A DNA stretch of 7,398 nt from JANYHF01 sp031393505 (GCA_031393505.1 JANMVX010000111.1:1-7398), one strand, 5' to 3'. Counted from the stretch's first letter, positions 1-6,683 are shown. Numbers and translations: made by a program. Notes: generated from the letters alone by a model not told the origin.

Positions 1-145
1 TATAGGCGACGGCTCCGATACACACTGCCGACGCCAACCAGTAGATTCCACGAGTCCAATCTCCAGACAGAAAAGATCCGACGGCTGATCCCAAGTTACC
101 CATCAACAAGAGTGTTGGAAAGAGCAGTTTCCAGCCAACCTCCAT
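1..145 (-). CDS. Small predicted membrane protein, N-terminal part, cut by the window edge
   Basis: An ATG at 145..143 opens a minus-strand frame that stays open to base 1 (48 codons). It is preceded by a strong ribosome binding site (AAGGGGAG on the minus strand, 161..154, 8 nt spacing). The visible protein begins MEVGWKLLFPTLLLMGNLGS and has a hydrophobic stretch at about residues 7-24. A short polar turn with Gly, Asp, Trp and Arg follows (about 27-33), then a second hydrophobic stretch to the edge (about 34-48). This looks like two membrane helices joined by a short loop. I do not recognise the family and assign no function. It lies 114 bp downstream of the TetR-family gene on the same strand, so it could be that regulator's target or co-transcribed with it; this is inference. 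Composition here (near 50% GC) is lower than in the synthetase region. The frame, start and ribosome binding site are solid; function is unknown. Confidence 0.72.
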   Translation of the reverse strand, partial: MEVGWKLLFPTLLLMGNLGSAVGSFLSGDWTRGIYWLASAVCIGAVAY

Positions 146-188
146 GATTGCAACTCCCCTTGTAGTGTCGTGTTTTATCACCACGTCC

Positions 189-217
189 GCAAATGCATCA
201 CTATCGATGCCGTTTGC
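189..217. repeat. Two-part inverted repeat between the TetR gene and the small membrane protein gene
   Basis: The plus strand reads GCAAA-t-GCATC-actatc-GATGC-cg-TTTGC. Two 5-bp arms nest around a 6-base loop, giving a 10-bp interrupted stem. No T-run follows on either strand, so it is not a classical intrinsic terminator. Its position, just after the regulator's stop and before the next gene's ribosome binding site, fits an mRNA hairpin or a protein-binding site. The symmetry is visible; any role is inferred. Confidence 0.4.
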
Positions 218-259
218 ATGGCCAACCTTGCGGCGGTAGTCTCGCCGATGGTTCGCAAA

Positions 260-901
260 TCAACTCGCCTTCCGATTTGGGCGCACCGGTTGGTTGAACA
301 GGCTCCCGAGATAACACCGAAGATGCGCGAGATTTTCGCGCACGACCTCAGGGCCTTGCTTGGATTTGGCAAGAATGAATGAGCCTTGCAGCACAGTTTG
401 TATAAAGACGCCGACGCTGTCGGAACTCCACGAGGCTTCGGGTGCGAGAAGCTTCTTGGCGGCGTCGATATCGCGCGTCAGTATGGAGATATGAGACGAC
501 AGTACGCGATCGCATGCCGCACGAATGTCTGGATGTGTCGCGTAGGTTTCTTGGATCAGCGTGCCAAGCAGGCAGGTATAATCTGGCAATTCACCGACAA
601 GAATCGCGATGCGAAAGTCGACGTAACCGAGCAGACGATCCAGCGGGTCGGCAGCACCGTGGTATGCCGCCGTCTCGAAGAAATTTTCTGTTGTTGTTCC
701 CCAATGCGCAACAGCATCGAGCGCCAGTTCATCTTTGCTCTTAAAGTGGTGGAAGAAGCTGCCTTTGGTCACTCCGGCCTGCCGGCAGATATCGTCGACG
801 GTCGTGGCCGCGTACCCCTTGGCTCGGATGACCTGCAGGGATGCATCCAAAATTTTCGTCTTCGATCCGTGTTGCGCTTGCGGGGGCACGATGCGCTCCA
901 T
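260..901 (-). CDS. TetR/AcrR-family transcriptional regulator
   Basis: The 213-aa protein has the length and layout of a TetR-family repressor. An N-terminal three-helix DNA-binding domain lies at about residues 14-60. Its helix-turn-helix is at about 33-52, with the family pattern TTVDDICRQAGVTKGSFFHHF followed by a K-S-K-D-E-L motif. The rest is a helical ligand and dimerisation domain, with a Cys-Leu-Leu-Gly segment around residue 110. The ligand cannot be read from sequence. It is probably autoregulated: its promoter (916..944) carries a palindrome in the spacer. The ATG at 901 has no Shine-Dalgarno sequence and would lie only about 8 nt from the predicted transcription start. A GTG at 889 (codon 5) has GGAG six bases upstream and may be the true start. 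The gene is tandem with DUF1638 upstream, but the 103-bp gap and own promoter argue for a separate transcript. The family is secure; the regulated genes are not known. Confidence 0.93.
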   Translation of the reverse strand: MERIVPPQAQHGSKTKILDASLQVIRAKGYAATTVDDICRQAGVTKGSFFHHFKSKDELALDAVAHWGTTTENFFETAAYHGAADPLDRLLGYVDFRIAILVGELPDYTCLLGTLIQETYATHPDIRAACDRVLSSHISILTRDIDAAKKLLAPEASWSSDSVGVFIQTVLQGSFILAKSKQGPEVVRENLAHLRCYLGSLFNQPVRPNRKAS

Positions 902-915
902 ACCAAGTGGACGGT

Positions 916-944
916 ATTAAACCGCCTAGTCGGTATGGAGTCAA
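916..944 (-). promoter_or_regulatory. Sigma70-like promoter of the TetR-family gene
   Basis: Read on the minus strand, a -35 box TTGACT (944..939) and a -10 box TTTAAT (921..916) are separated by exactly 17 bases. Each box matches the consensus at five of six positions. Transcription would start near 909, just before the regulator's start codons. The palindrome at 921..934 fills most of the spacer, so a bound dimer would block RNA polymerase. Confidence 0.65.
921..934. promoter_or_regulatory. Probable TetR-type operator palindrome
   Basis: ACCGCCTAGTCGGT is an inverted repeat of 14 bases with arms ACCG and CGGT around a CTAG core; only one symmetric pair of positions mismatches. Size, symmetry and placement in the promoter spacer match operators of TetR-family autorepressors. 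Binding by the adjacent regulator is inferred from position. Confidence 0.6.
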
Positions 945-1004
945 GGGGAAAAGGTGATCAAGCAACTGTGGGGAAACTGGAGTGGTCTTCACTTTTTCCG
1001 GTTC

Positions 1005-1652
1005 TTACCCCCGCCCCCGCCGCATAAACCCCTCCATCTCCCCATACCCCACCTGCCGCCGCTCATACCCCAGCTCCAACCGCCGCGCCGCCGCCTCGGC
1101 CTTGGCGTCCAGCCCCGCATCATCCGTCTGCGCCAGATACACCACCTTGGTGTAATGCTGGAAATAATCCTTCAGCAGCTCGGGATGCCTATCCAGCCCC
1201 AGCAGCCCCGACCAGACCAGCTTATCAAAATGCCGCGCCAGGTAATCCGTGAGGTAGAACACCGTCATATCCTCCTCCTGCGAGGCCGCCGCAAACGCCG
1301 CGTTGCCCGAGAAGAATGCATAGCAGTGCGGCCCCTCGATGCGCTCGATTGGCACGTCGCCGGCCTCTTCTGCGATCACCGTGTCGATGCCGCCGCCCGT
1401 GCCGCAGTCGCCGTAGAGCACCAGGATGCGCTGGTATTTGCCCTTGGCGGCGCGGATCTTGTCACGCAAGCCGCCGGGGATTTTGTCGGGCGTGTTGTGC
1501 CAGATGGCAGGCAGGCACTCGACGTCGAACTCGGTCCAGCGGTTGGCCTCGATCAGGTCGACGATCTCGCGGCCCAGGGCCCCGCAGGCCAACAAAAGCA
1601 CGCGTGCGGCGCCGCGGCGGAAGGTGAAGCGTTCGTCGAGGGCGATGTCCAT
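1005..1652 (-). CDS. DUF1638 family protein of unknown function
   Basis: The 215-aa protein carries the hallmarks I associate with DUF1638. These are an early Cys-Gly motif (LLLACGALGREI, about 19-30), a W-H-N-T-P segment (about 51-55), YGDCGTGGGID (80-90), IEGPHCYAFFSG (105-116), a DYLARHFDKL segment, LGLDRHPELL (151-160) and VYLAQTDD (171-178). The repeated Cys and His residues (C23, H52, C83, H109, C110) could form a metal or cofactor site; that is inference, as the biochemical role is not established to my knowledge. From memory, relatives occur near corrinoid-dependent methyltransferase genes, but nothing like that is present here. It begins 30 bp after the phosphopantetheinyl transferase stop, so co-transcription with the peptide synthetase unit is likely. 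No Shine-Dalgarno sequence precedes the ATG; a C-run sits there instead. The start is therefore less certain than the frame. The protein is soluble, with no signal peptide or membrane segment. Confidence 0.85.
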   Translation of the reverse strand: MDIALDERFTFRRGAARVLLLACGALGREIVDLIEANRWTEFDVECLPAIWHNTPDKIPGGLRDKIRAAKGKYQRILVLYGDCGTGGGIDTVIAEEAGDVPIERIEGPHCYAFFSGNAAFAAASQEEDMTVFYLTDYLARHFDKLVWSGLLGLDRHPELLKDYFQHYTKVVYLAQTDDAGLDAKAEAAARRLELGYERRQVGYGEMEGFMRRGRG

Positions 1653-1682
1653 GGGGGGACGATAGCAGAACCGCGCTGCCCG

Positions 1683-2342
1683 TTACACCGTCGTCCAGGA
1701 CAGCGACAGGGCCAGTAGCCCCGCAGGCGCTTCGATGATCGTGCAACTGATGCGGGCGTCGCGGTCCGGGAACATCTGGGCTCCCGGCGTCGCAAGCAAC
1801 AATCCGGATGCTGGCGCCTGGCCTGAACCAAATTGTCCGAGTGCGATCCAGGGCCGCCACTCTGGTGCGATGGTTCCAGGCGGAGTGAGCCATGGCGCTA
1901 GGATCTCAGCCGTAGAGGGCAGATCGTGGCGGTCCAGCCCTTGGCGGTCGCGTTTCAGCAGCGCCTCCTTCAAGGTCCACAGCTGGGCGAAACCTTCGGC
2001 TTGCTCATCGGGCGGCAAATCGAACAGCCAGCGCCGTTCCTGGCCGCTGAACAGTCTGGCGGCAACTTTGCGGTCGGCGCGGCTCGACGAGATTTCGCAG
2101 ATATCGATGCCGACAGGGCCATCGTCGAGAGCGATCGCGGTGAACCCGGCGGCATGACTCAGTGAGAGATGCCAGCCGTCAGCTCCAATCACAAATGGCG
2201 ACCCATCCTCTCGATGACCAAGCGCAATCGGCGTTTTCAGCCAGGTTGTGAGCAGCGCTTCGACAGCGTCGGGTCCCACACCGCGCGCCTTGCTCGCGGG
2301 GTCGCACAGGATGCCGATCCGCAATTGGTTGCGTGCGTTCAC
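1683..2342 (-). CDS. Sfp-like 4'-phosphopantetheinyl transferase
   Basis: This enzyme would transfer the phosphopantetheine arm of coenzyme A to the conserved serine of a carrier domain, most obviously that of the synthetase encoded just upstream. In 219-aa numbering the family signatures are visible: WHLSLSHAAG (57-66), GIDICE (78-83), FSGQE (98-102) and WTLKEALLK (122-130). The second metal-ligand position of the Sfp-type G-x-D-x-E motif is Cys82, with Glu shifted to position 83, so this active site is slightly atypical. I chose the GTG at 2342 because it overlaps the synthetase TGA as GTGA and has GGAGG four bases upstream; an in-frame ATG at 2390 would give 235 aa but 52 bases of overlap. 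The overlap implies translational coupling. The C-terminal third is poorly conserved, as is usual for the family. Function is well supported by motifs and neighbour; the choice of start is a judgement. Confidence 0.9.
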   Translation of the reverse strand: MNARNQLRIGILCDPASKARGVGPDAVEALLTTWLKTPIALGHREDGSPFVIGADGWHLSLSHAAGFTAIALDDGPVGIDICEISSSRADRKVAARLFSGQERRWLFDLPPDEQAEGFAQLWTLKEALLKRDRQGLDRHDLPSTAEILAPWLTPPGTIAPEWRPWIALGQFGSGQAPASGLLLATPGAQMFPDRDARISCTIIEAPAGLLALSLSWTTV

Positions 2343-5300
2343 CGCGCCTCCGCTGGCGAGCCGGCCCAGGTGCTGTTCGGCGGCAGGCATTCGCCCTTCA
2401 TGACCGTGGTCAGGCCGGAGAGCCGCGCGTTGTCGCCGATCTCGGTATCGTACAGCACCAGGGAGGCCGGGCCGATCGTGACGCCGTTGCCGATGGTGAT
2501 GCGGCCAACCTTCATCTGACGATCCTCATAAAGATGGGTCTGCAGCAGTGCGCCCGAATTCAACGCAGCATGATCGCCGATGCTCACGCAGTCAAACTCG
2601 GTGATGTCGGTGCAGTTCATGAACACGCCCTTGCCGATCTTGGTGCCGAACAGGCGCAGGAACCAGGGCAGCATCGGCGTGCCGACCAGATGGCTGAGCA
2701 AACCTTGGCTGCACAGCGCGTCATAGCCCACGGCCACGGCTTCCGTACGCAGCGACCACCAGGACCACATCGGCAGCTGTGTGGGTTTGTACCTGCCCAT
2801 CATGAGCCATTTCTGCGCCACGGCGAACAGGGCCATGATGATGCTGATGCCGACGCTCATGCCGATGATCATCGGCAGCACTGTAAAGACGTGCCCGTCG
2901 AGATCGTCCATGTAGGGTTTCAGCGCTTCAACGCAGGCCATGCCGAGCGAGATCAAGAGCATGGTCGGGAAAGAGGCGGTGAGCGCCTCCATGACCGCGC
3001 GGCGAATGCGCATGAAGCGCGTCGGCTCAAAGGTCCAGACATCGCCCTTGCTTTCGAATTTTTGGCGCACCGGGAGCGACATGGCGGGGCTGCCGTACCA
3101 GGTTTCTCCCGCTTTGACGGTGTCGCCGCCGGGCGCGCGCGTATAGACGCCGATGAGCGAGCCGTCGCCGAGATGGCTGCCGGGGGGCACGATGGCGGCG
3201 TTGCCGACGAACACCTGGTTGCCGGTGGTGACGCGATCAAGCGTGGTCCAGCCATGTTTCGTCTCTTCTTCGCCCATGACCGCGAGGTCGGCGATAAAGC
3301 ATTTGTCGCCGATTTCCACCAGGTCGTAGACGCCTGGGAAACTCGTCGAGATTTCCGAATCCTTGCCGATCTTCATGCCCATGGTGCGGTACCAGGCGCG
3401 CATGTAGACCGTGGCGAACAGAGCGCCCAGCACGTCCAGCACGACTTCAACGGCGAGCGAGAGCGACCATTTGCGCAGGTAGAACCAGCTGTGCACGGAA
3501 TAGGTGCCCGGTTTTACGCGCGGCAGCAGCACCCAGCGCAGCGCGGTGATGAAGGCTGCGACCAGCACGATATCGAGGATCGCGGCCGGCCAGGCGAGCA
3601 GGGGGATGTAGTAGAGATAGTTCACGTCCACGAACATCGAGACGACGCTGTCCAGCTGTTCGATGACATAGAAGGCCGGGATGAGCGGGATCAGGCCCAT
3701 CGGCGGAATGAGGATGAGGGCGACGAGGCTGACCAGCGCCAGGGCGAGGCGTTTGCCGCGGCTGGCGTCGGCCGGCGCGCGCAGGTTTGCCCGATCGACC
3801 GTACCGGTTTTGGTGGCCGGCGAGCCTTCCCAGATTTCGTAGGATCCGACGGTTTTGCCTTGCGACAGCGCCGTCAGGTCGTTGAACTCTGTGTAGGCTC
3901 CAATCCTGGTGTCATTCTCGATGACGCAGGAGCCGCCGATGGTGGCGCCCGCGCCGATCTCGATGGCGCCAACGATGAACTCGTTGCCGATCACTTGCGT
4001 GCCGGCCAGCGTGGTGCGGCTGCCGATGGTGGCGTGGTCGCCGATGCTGACCAGATCGTGCATCTCGAATTTCACCAGGCTGCCGACCAGCACGTCGCGG
4101 CCGATCTTGGCGCCCATCAGGCGCAGGTAGGCGCTGTAGAACGGCGTGCCTTGCAGCCAGGTTTCGTGCGCCAGCATGGCGAAGCGCTGCGCCACCCAGA
4201 TGCGGAAGTAATACGCGCCCCACATCGGGTAGCGGCCCGGCTTGGTCTTGCCCACCACCAGCCATTTGACGGCGGCGGCGATGGCGATGTTGAACACCTG
4301 GAAACCGGCGAAAATGGCGACGATCATGGCGGCGTCGAGCAGGAAGCTGGCGTCGTCGGGGGTGAGATAGAGATAGCTGACGTAAACGCTGAGCCATTGG
4401 CCGGTGACGAACAGCAGGACAATCGGCAGCACGGCGGCTTGGCCGATGCCGCATAGGAAACGCCGCTGCCAGGGCACGGGCACAAAAGCGTTGTCGATTT
4501 TTTCGACGGCCGGAGCGGCGGCGACGGTTGCGGCGCGGGCGTCCATCTCGGCGCCGATGTCGCGTAGGGTGCGCTTGCCGTACATATCCTTCAGCGTGAT
4601 GCCGACCAGCGCGGGCGTGTCGCGCACAATGGAGATAAAGCGCGCCGCCAGCAGCGAATGGCCACCGAGGTCGGTGAAGAAATCGGCTTCAAACGGAATG
4701 GCGCGGCCGGGGAAAATAGTCTGGGCGACCGTCAGCAGCACGGCCTCGGTGGGCGTCGCGGGCTCGTCCTGCGCTTCGGCTGCGGCCGCGAAGGTGATGG
4801 GGATCGCCTTCAGCGCCTTGCGGTCGAGCTTGCCGGAGGAGAGTGTCGGCAGCGTTTCGATGATCTCGAAATGCTGCGGAACCATATAGGCGGGCAGGCG
4901 CGCACGCAGCGTCGTGCGGGCTGCGGTGGCGTCAAAAGTTTCGCCGGCGCGCAGGCCGACGAAGGCGACCAGCTGATCGATATCACCGTCCTTGCGCAGG
5001 AAGCACGCGGCTTGCGTCACGCCGGACAGATCGCAGAGCGCGGCTTCGATCTCGCCCAATTCGACGCGAAAGCCGCGGATTTTTACCTGATCGTCGATCC
5101 GGCCACGGAATTCGATGCGGCCTTGGGCATCGAACATCGCGGCATCACCTGAGCGGTAGAGCACCGGATCATTGGCGTGGAACGGGAACGGATTGGCGAT
5201 GAACTTTTGCGCGGTGAGATCGGGGCGGTTGAGGTAGTCCTTGGCCACGCCTGGGCCGCCGATCAGCAATTCGCCTTCCGTACCTGGCGCAACCAAGTTC

Positions 5301-6373
5301 ATGCTGTCGTCGACGATGTAGCACGAGTAGTTCGGGATCGGCCGGCCGATGGTGACGGCATCGCCGGCGCGCAGTTCCGCGACGGTGGCGACCACGGTGG
5401 TCTCGGTGGGGCCGTAGCTGTTGAAGAAGCGGCGGCCCGGACGCGACCAGCGCTCCAGCACCGATGGCGGGCAGGCCTCGCCGCCCAGGATGATGGTGCG
5501 CAGGCTGGGCACGTCGCCGCTCAGCATCGAGAGCAACGTCGGGACGGTATCGAGCACCGTGATCTTGGCTGCCGTCATGATCTCGGCGAGGCGGTCGGCC
5601 TGGCTCAGAATTTCAGCGGTGGCGACCCACAAGGACGCACCAACCAGATAGGGAATCCAGATCTCTTCCATCGACAGATCGAAGGCGACCGAAGCGCCCT
5701 GGAACACGACGTCATCGGAGCGGAAATCGAAAATCGTGTTGGCGCTGCGCAGATAGTGGCAGATGTTGCGCTGCGTGATGGTGATGCCCTTGGGCTGTCC
5801 GGTCGAGCCCGACGTATAAATCAGATAGGCCGGATGCTCCGGCGTCAGGCCGCGCAGGCGTGTGCTGATGATGGTGTGGTCGTCGGCGTCGACGAGATCG
5901 TCGGGGGCGAGCGCGGGGCAGACCAGCGTCGGTAGCCGGCACTTATTGCAGGGCGCCGTCATCAGCAGCTTCGCGCCGGCGTCCTCCAAGCAGGCGGCGA
6001 TGCGGTCGACCGGGGCTTCGGCGTCGAAGGGCAGCCAGGCCGCGCCCGCCTTGGCGACGGCGATTTGTGCAACGAGTGCCTGCGGCCCGCGCGGCATCCA
6101 GATGCCGACGACATGGCCCGGGCCAAAACCCATGCGCACCAGGCCGCGCGCGATGGCGGTCGCCCAGGCGTCGAGGGCGCGGAACGTCCAGCGGGTGTCG
6201 CCGCAGATGATCGCGGTTCGCTCGGGCCAGCGCGAAACGCTGGCGTTGAACATATCGGCCAACACTTCATCACGGATCAGGTCGGGACGGTGGTCGCCAA
6301 AGGCAACGCTCAGGGCGTCTTCGGGCATCGAAATCTGTTTGAAGCCGGCGCCATCTGCGGACATGAGCTGCAT
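2339..6373 (-). CDS. Pls/PosA-type membrane-bound nonribosomal peptide synthetase
   Basis: The 1344-aa protein fits the epsilon-poly-L-lysine synthetase architecture (Pls, about 1,320 aa). The adenylation domain spans about 35-520, with A3 YTSGSTGQPKG (186-196), A4 FDLSMEE (231-237), A5 NSYGPTETT (318-326), A7 YRSGD, A8 ending GFRVELGEIE, and A10 SGKLDRK with Lys515. The carrier domain (about 539-609) has DLGGHSL with Ser573 as the phosphopantetheine site. Six hydrophobic segments follow in pairs (about 641-670/677-707, 874-904/919-951, 1130-1152/1163-1192). Each pair precedes a hexapeptide-repeat module (C1 709-859, C2 953-1099, C3 1194-1340). There is no HHxxxDG condensation motif and no thioesterase. 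It should activate one amino acid and link copies by amide bonds at the inner membrane. Pocket residues D-L-E-D-I-G-S-V-V-K suggest a basic substrate. The ATG at 6373 has GGGGAAG just upstream; an open extension to a GTG at 6541 is Arg-rich and lacks a ribosome binding site. The family is secure; the exact monomer and chain length are not. Confidence 0.93.
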   Translation of the reverse strand: MQLMSADGAGFKQISMPEDALSVAFGDHRPDLIRDEVLADMFNASVSRWPERTAIICGDTRWTFRALDAWATAIARGLVRMGFGPGHVVGIWMPRGPQALVAQIAVAKAGAAWLPFDAEAPVDRIAACLEDAGAKLLMTAPCNKCRLPTLVCPALAPDDLVDADDHTIISTRLRGLTPEHPAYLIYTSGSTGQPKGITITQRNICHYLRSANTIFDFRSDDVVFQGASVAFDLSMEEIWIPYLVGASLWVATAEILSQADRLAEIMTAAKITVLDTVPTLLSMLSGDVPSLRTIILGGEACPPSVLERWSRPGRRFFNSYGPTETTVVATVAELRAGDAVTIGRPIPNYSCYIVDDSMNLVAPGTEGELLIGGPGVAKDYLNRPDLTAQKFIANPFPFHANDPVLYRSGDAAMFDAQGRIEFRGRIDDQVKIRGFRVELGEIEAALCDLSGVTQAACFLRKDGDIDQLVAFVGLRAGETFDATAARTTLRARLPAYMVPQHFEIIETLPTLSSGKLDRKALKAIPITFAAAAEAQDEPATPTEAVLLTVAQTIFPGRAIPFEADFFTDLGGHSLLAARFISIVRDTPALVGITLKDMYGKRTLRDIGAEMDARAATVAAAPAVEKIDNAFVPVPWQRRFLCGIGQAAVLPIVLLFVTGQWLSVYVSYLYLTPDDASFLLDAAMIVAIFAGFQVFNIAIAAAVKWLVVGKTKPGRYPMWGAYYFRIWVAQRFAMLAHETWLQGTPFYSAYLRLMGAKIGRDVLVGSLVKFEMHDLVSIGDHATIGSRTTLAGTQVIGNEFIVGAIEIGAGATIGGSCVIENDTRIGAYTEFNDLTALSQGKTVGSYEIWEGSPATKTGTVDRANLRAPADASRGKRLALALVSLVALILIPPMGLIPLIPAFYVIEQLDSVVSMFVDVNYLYYIPLLAWPAAILDIVLVAAFITALRWVLLPRVKPGTYSVHSWFYLRKWSLSLAVEVVLDVLGALFATVYMRAWYRTMGMKIGKDSEISTSFPGVYDLVEIGDKCFIADLAVMGEEETKHGWTTLDRVTTGNQVFVGNAAIVPPGSHLGDGSLIGVYTRAPGGDTVKAGETWYGSPAMSLPVRQKFESKGDVWTFEPTRFMRIRRAVMEALTASFPTMLLISLGMACVEALKPYMDDLDGHVFTVLPMIIGMSVGISIIMALFAVAQKWLMMGRYKPTQLPMWSWWSLRTEAVAVGYDALCSQGLLSHLVGTPMLPWFLRLFGTKIGKGVFMNCTDITEFDCVSIGDHAALNSGALLQTHLYEDRQMKVGRITIGNGVTIGPASLVLYDTEIGDNARLSGLTTVMKGECLPPNSTWAGSPAEAR
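2347..2351 (-). promoter_or_regulatory. Ribosome binding site inside the synthetase 3' end
   Basis: GGAGG on the minus strand lies four bases before the GTG of the phosphopantetheinyl transferase and within the last codons of the synthetase. With the GTGA start/stop overlap it supports coupled translation and the shorter start. Confidence 0.55.
2351..4249 (-). repeat. Three internally repeated hexapeptide (beta-helix) modules in the synthetase
   Basis: Three homologous modules lie at about 3812..4249 (C1), 3077..3517 (C2) and 2351..2797 (C3). Shared landmarks recur in the same order. An entry motif appears as KPGRYPMW, KPGTYSVH and KPTQLPMW. A G-x-K-I-G-[RK] step follows (GAKIGR, GMKIGK, GTKIGK). 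Next is an I-G-D core (VSIGDHATI, VEIGDKCFI, VSIGDHAAL). The exit motif is WEGSPA, WYGSPA and WAGSPA. This is protein-level triplication; the modules have diverged too far to look like a DNA repeat. In Pls, the tandem modules together are held to catalyse amide bond formation. Confidence 0.8.
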
Positions 6374-6376
6374 AAT

Positions 6377-6383
6377 CTTCCCC
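6377..6383 (-). promoter_or_regulatory. Ribosome binding site that sets the synthetase start
   Basis: GGGGAAG on the minus strand lies three bases before the ATG at 6373. It is the only purine-rich site near a candidate start in this frame, and it supports excluding the 56-residue Arg-rich extension. Confidence 0.55.
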
Positions 6384-6628
6384 AATTGGTTTCGGCTCAA
6401 AACGGCATGCGAACAGGCCCGCTCCCGGCGCAGCAGGAGGCGGCGCGCACCGGCGGCAAGCCGGAACGACTTTGGCGCGGATGGACGGCGCTGGGCCGCC
6501 CGTTCGGGCTGAAATGAGGTTTTCGCGACCTGGGCGAACACGGTGTGTCGCCCCTCGGTCGTCCCCTCTCAACGCAGTACCGATGACGCTGTTTTATGAC
6601 CCGGCTCTTGCAGCCAAGTCGCCCGCCC

Positions 6629-6644
6629 CTTACGGATTGGTAAG
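6629..6644. repeat. Short inverted repeat upstream of mobA, possible operator
   Basis: CTTAC-ggattg-GTAAG is a perfect 5-bp inverted repeat with a 6-base centre, 50 bases before the mobA start. It stands out as A+T-richer than its surroundings. A regulatory role is only a possibility, as short palindromes arise by chance. Confidence 0.25.
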
Positions 6645-6683
6645 CGTCAACAACTCCCGGACGACATTAGGCCGGTTCTGCTC

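Noticed and set aside
945..1004. Possible terminator after the DUF1638 gene
   Set aside because: Only a 4-bp AGTG/CACT stem with short flanking GGAAA/TTTCC matches and no T-run after it; too weak to call.
386..1027. A 213-codon plus-strand frame over the TetR gene
   Set aside because: No family motifs or good ribosome binding site. The minus-strand frame has a clear helix-turn-helix domain, so this is a shadow.
954..1718. A 254-codon plus-strand frame over the DUF1638 gene
   Set aside because: Its N-terminus is a Pro/Leu/His/Arg low-complexity stretch created by C-rich codons of the opposite strand. No recognisable domain.
2333..4456. A 707-codon plus-strand open frame antisense to the synthetase
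   Set aside because: Its translation is rich in His, Asp, Arg and Gln with low-complexity runs and no domain signature, typical of the antisense of a GC-rich coding frame. The opposite strand carries an unambiguous synthetase.
6374..6541. A 56-residue N-terminal extension of the synthetase
   Set aside because: It begins at a GTG without a ribosome binding site, is Arg/Ala-rich and precedes a well-placed ATG with GGGGAAG upstream.
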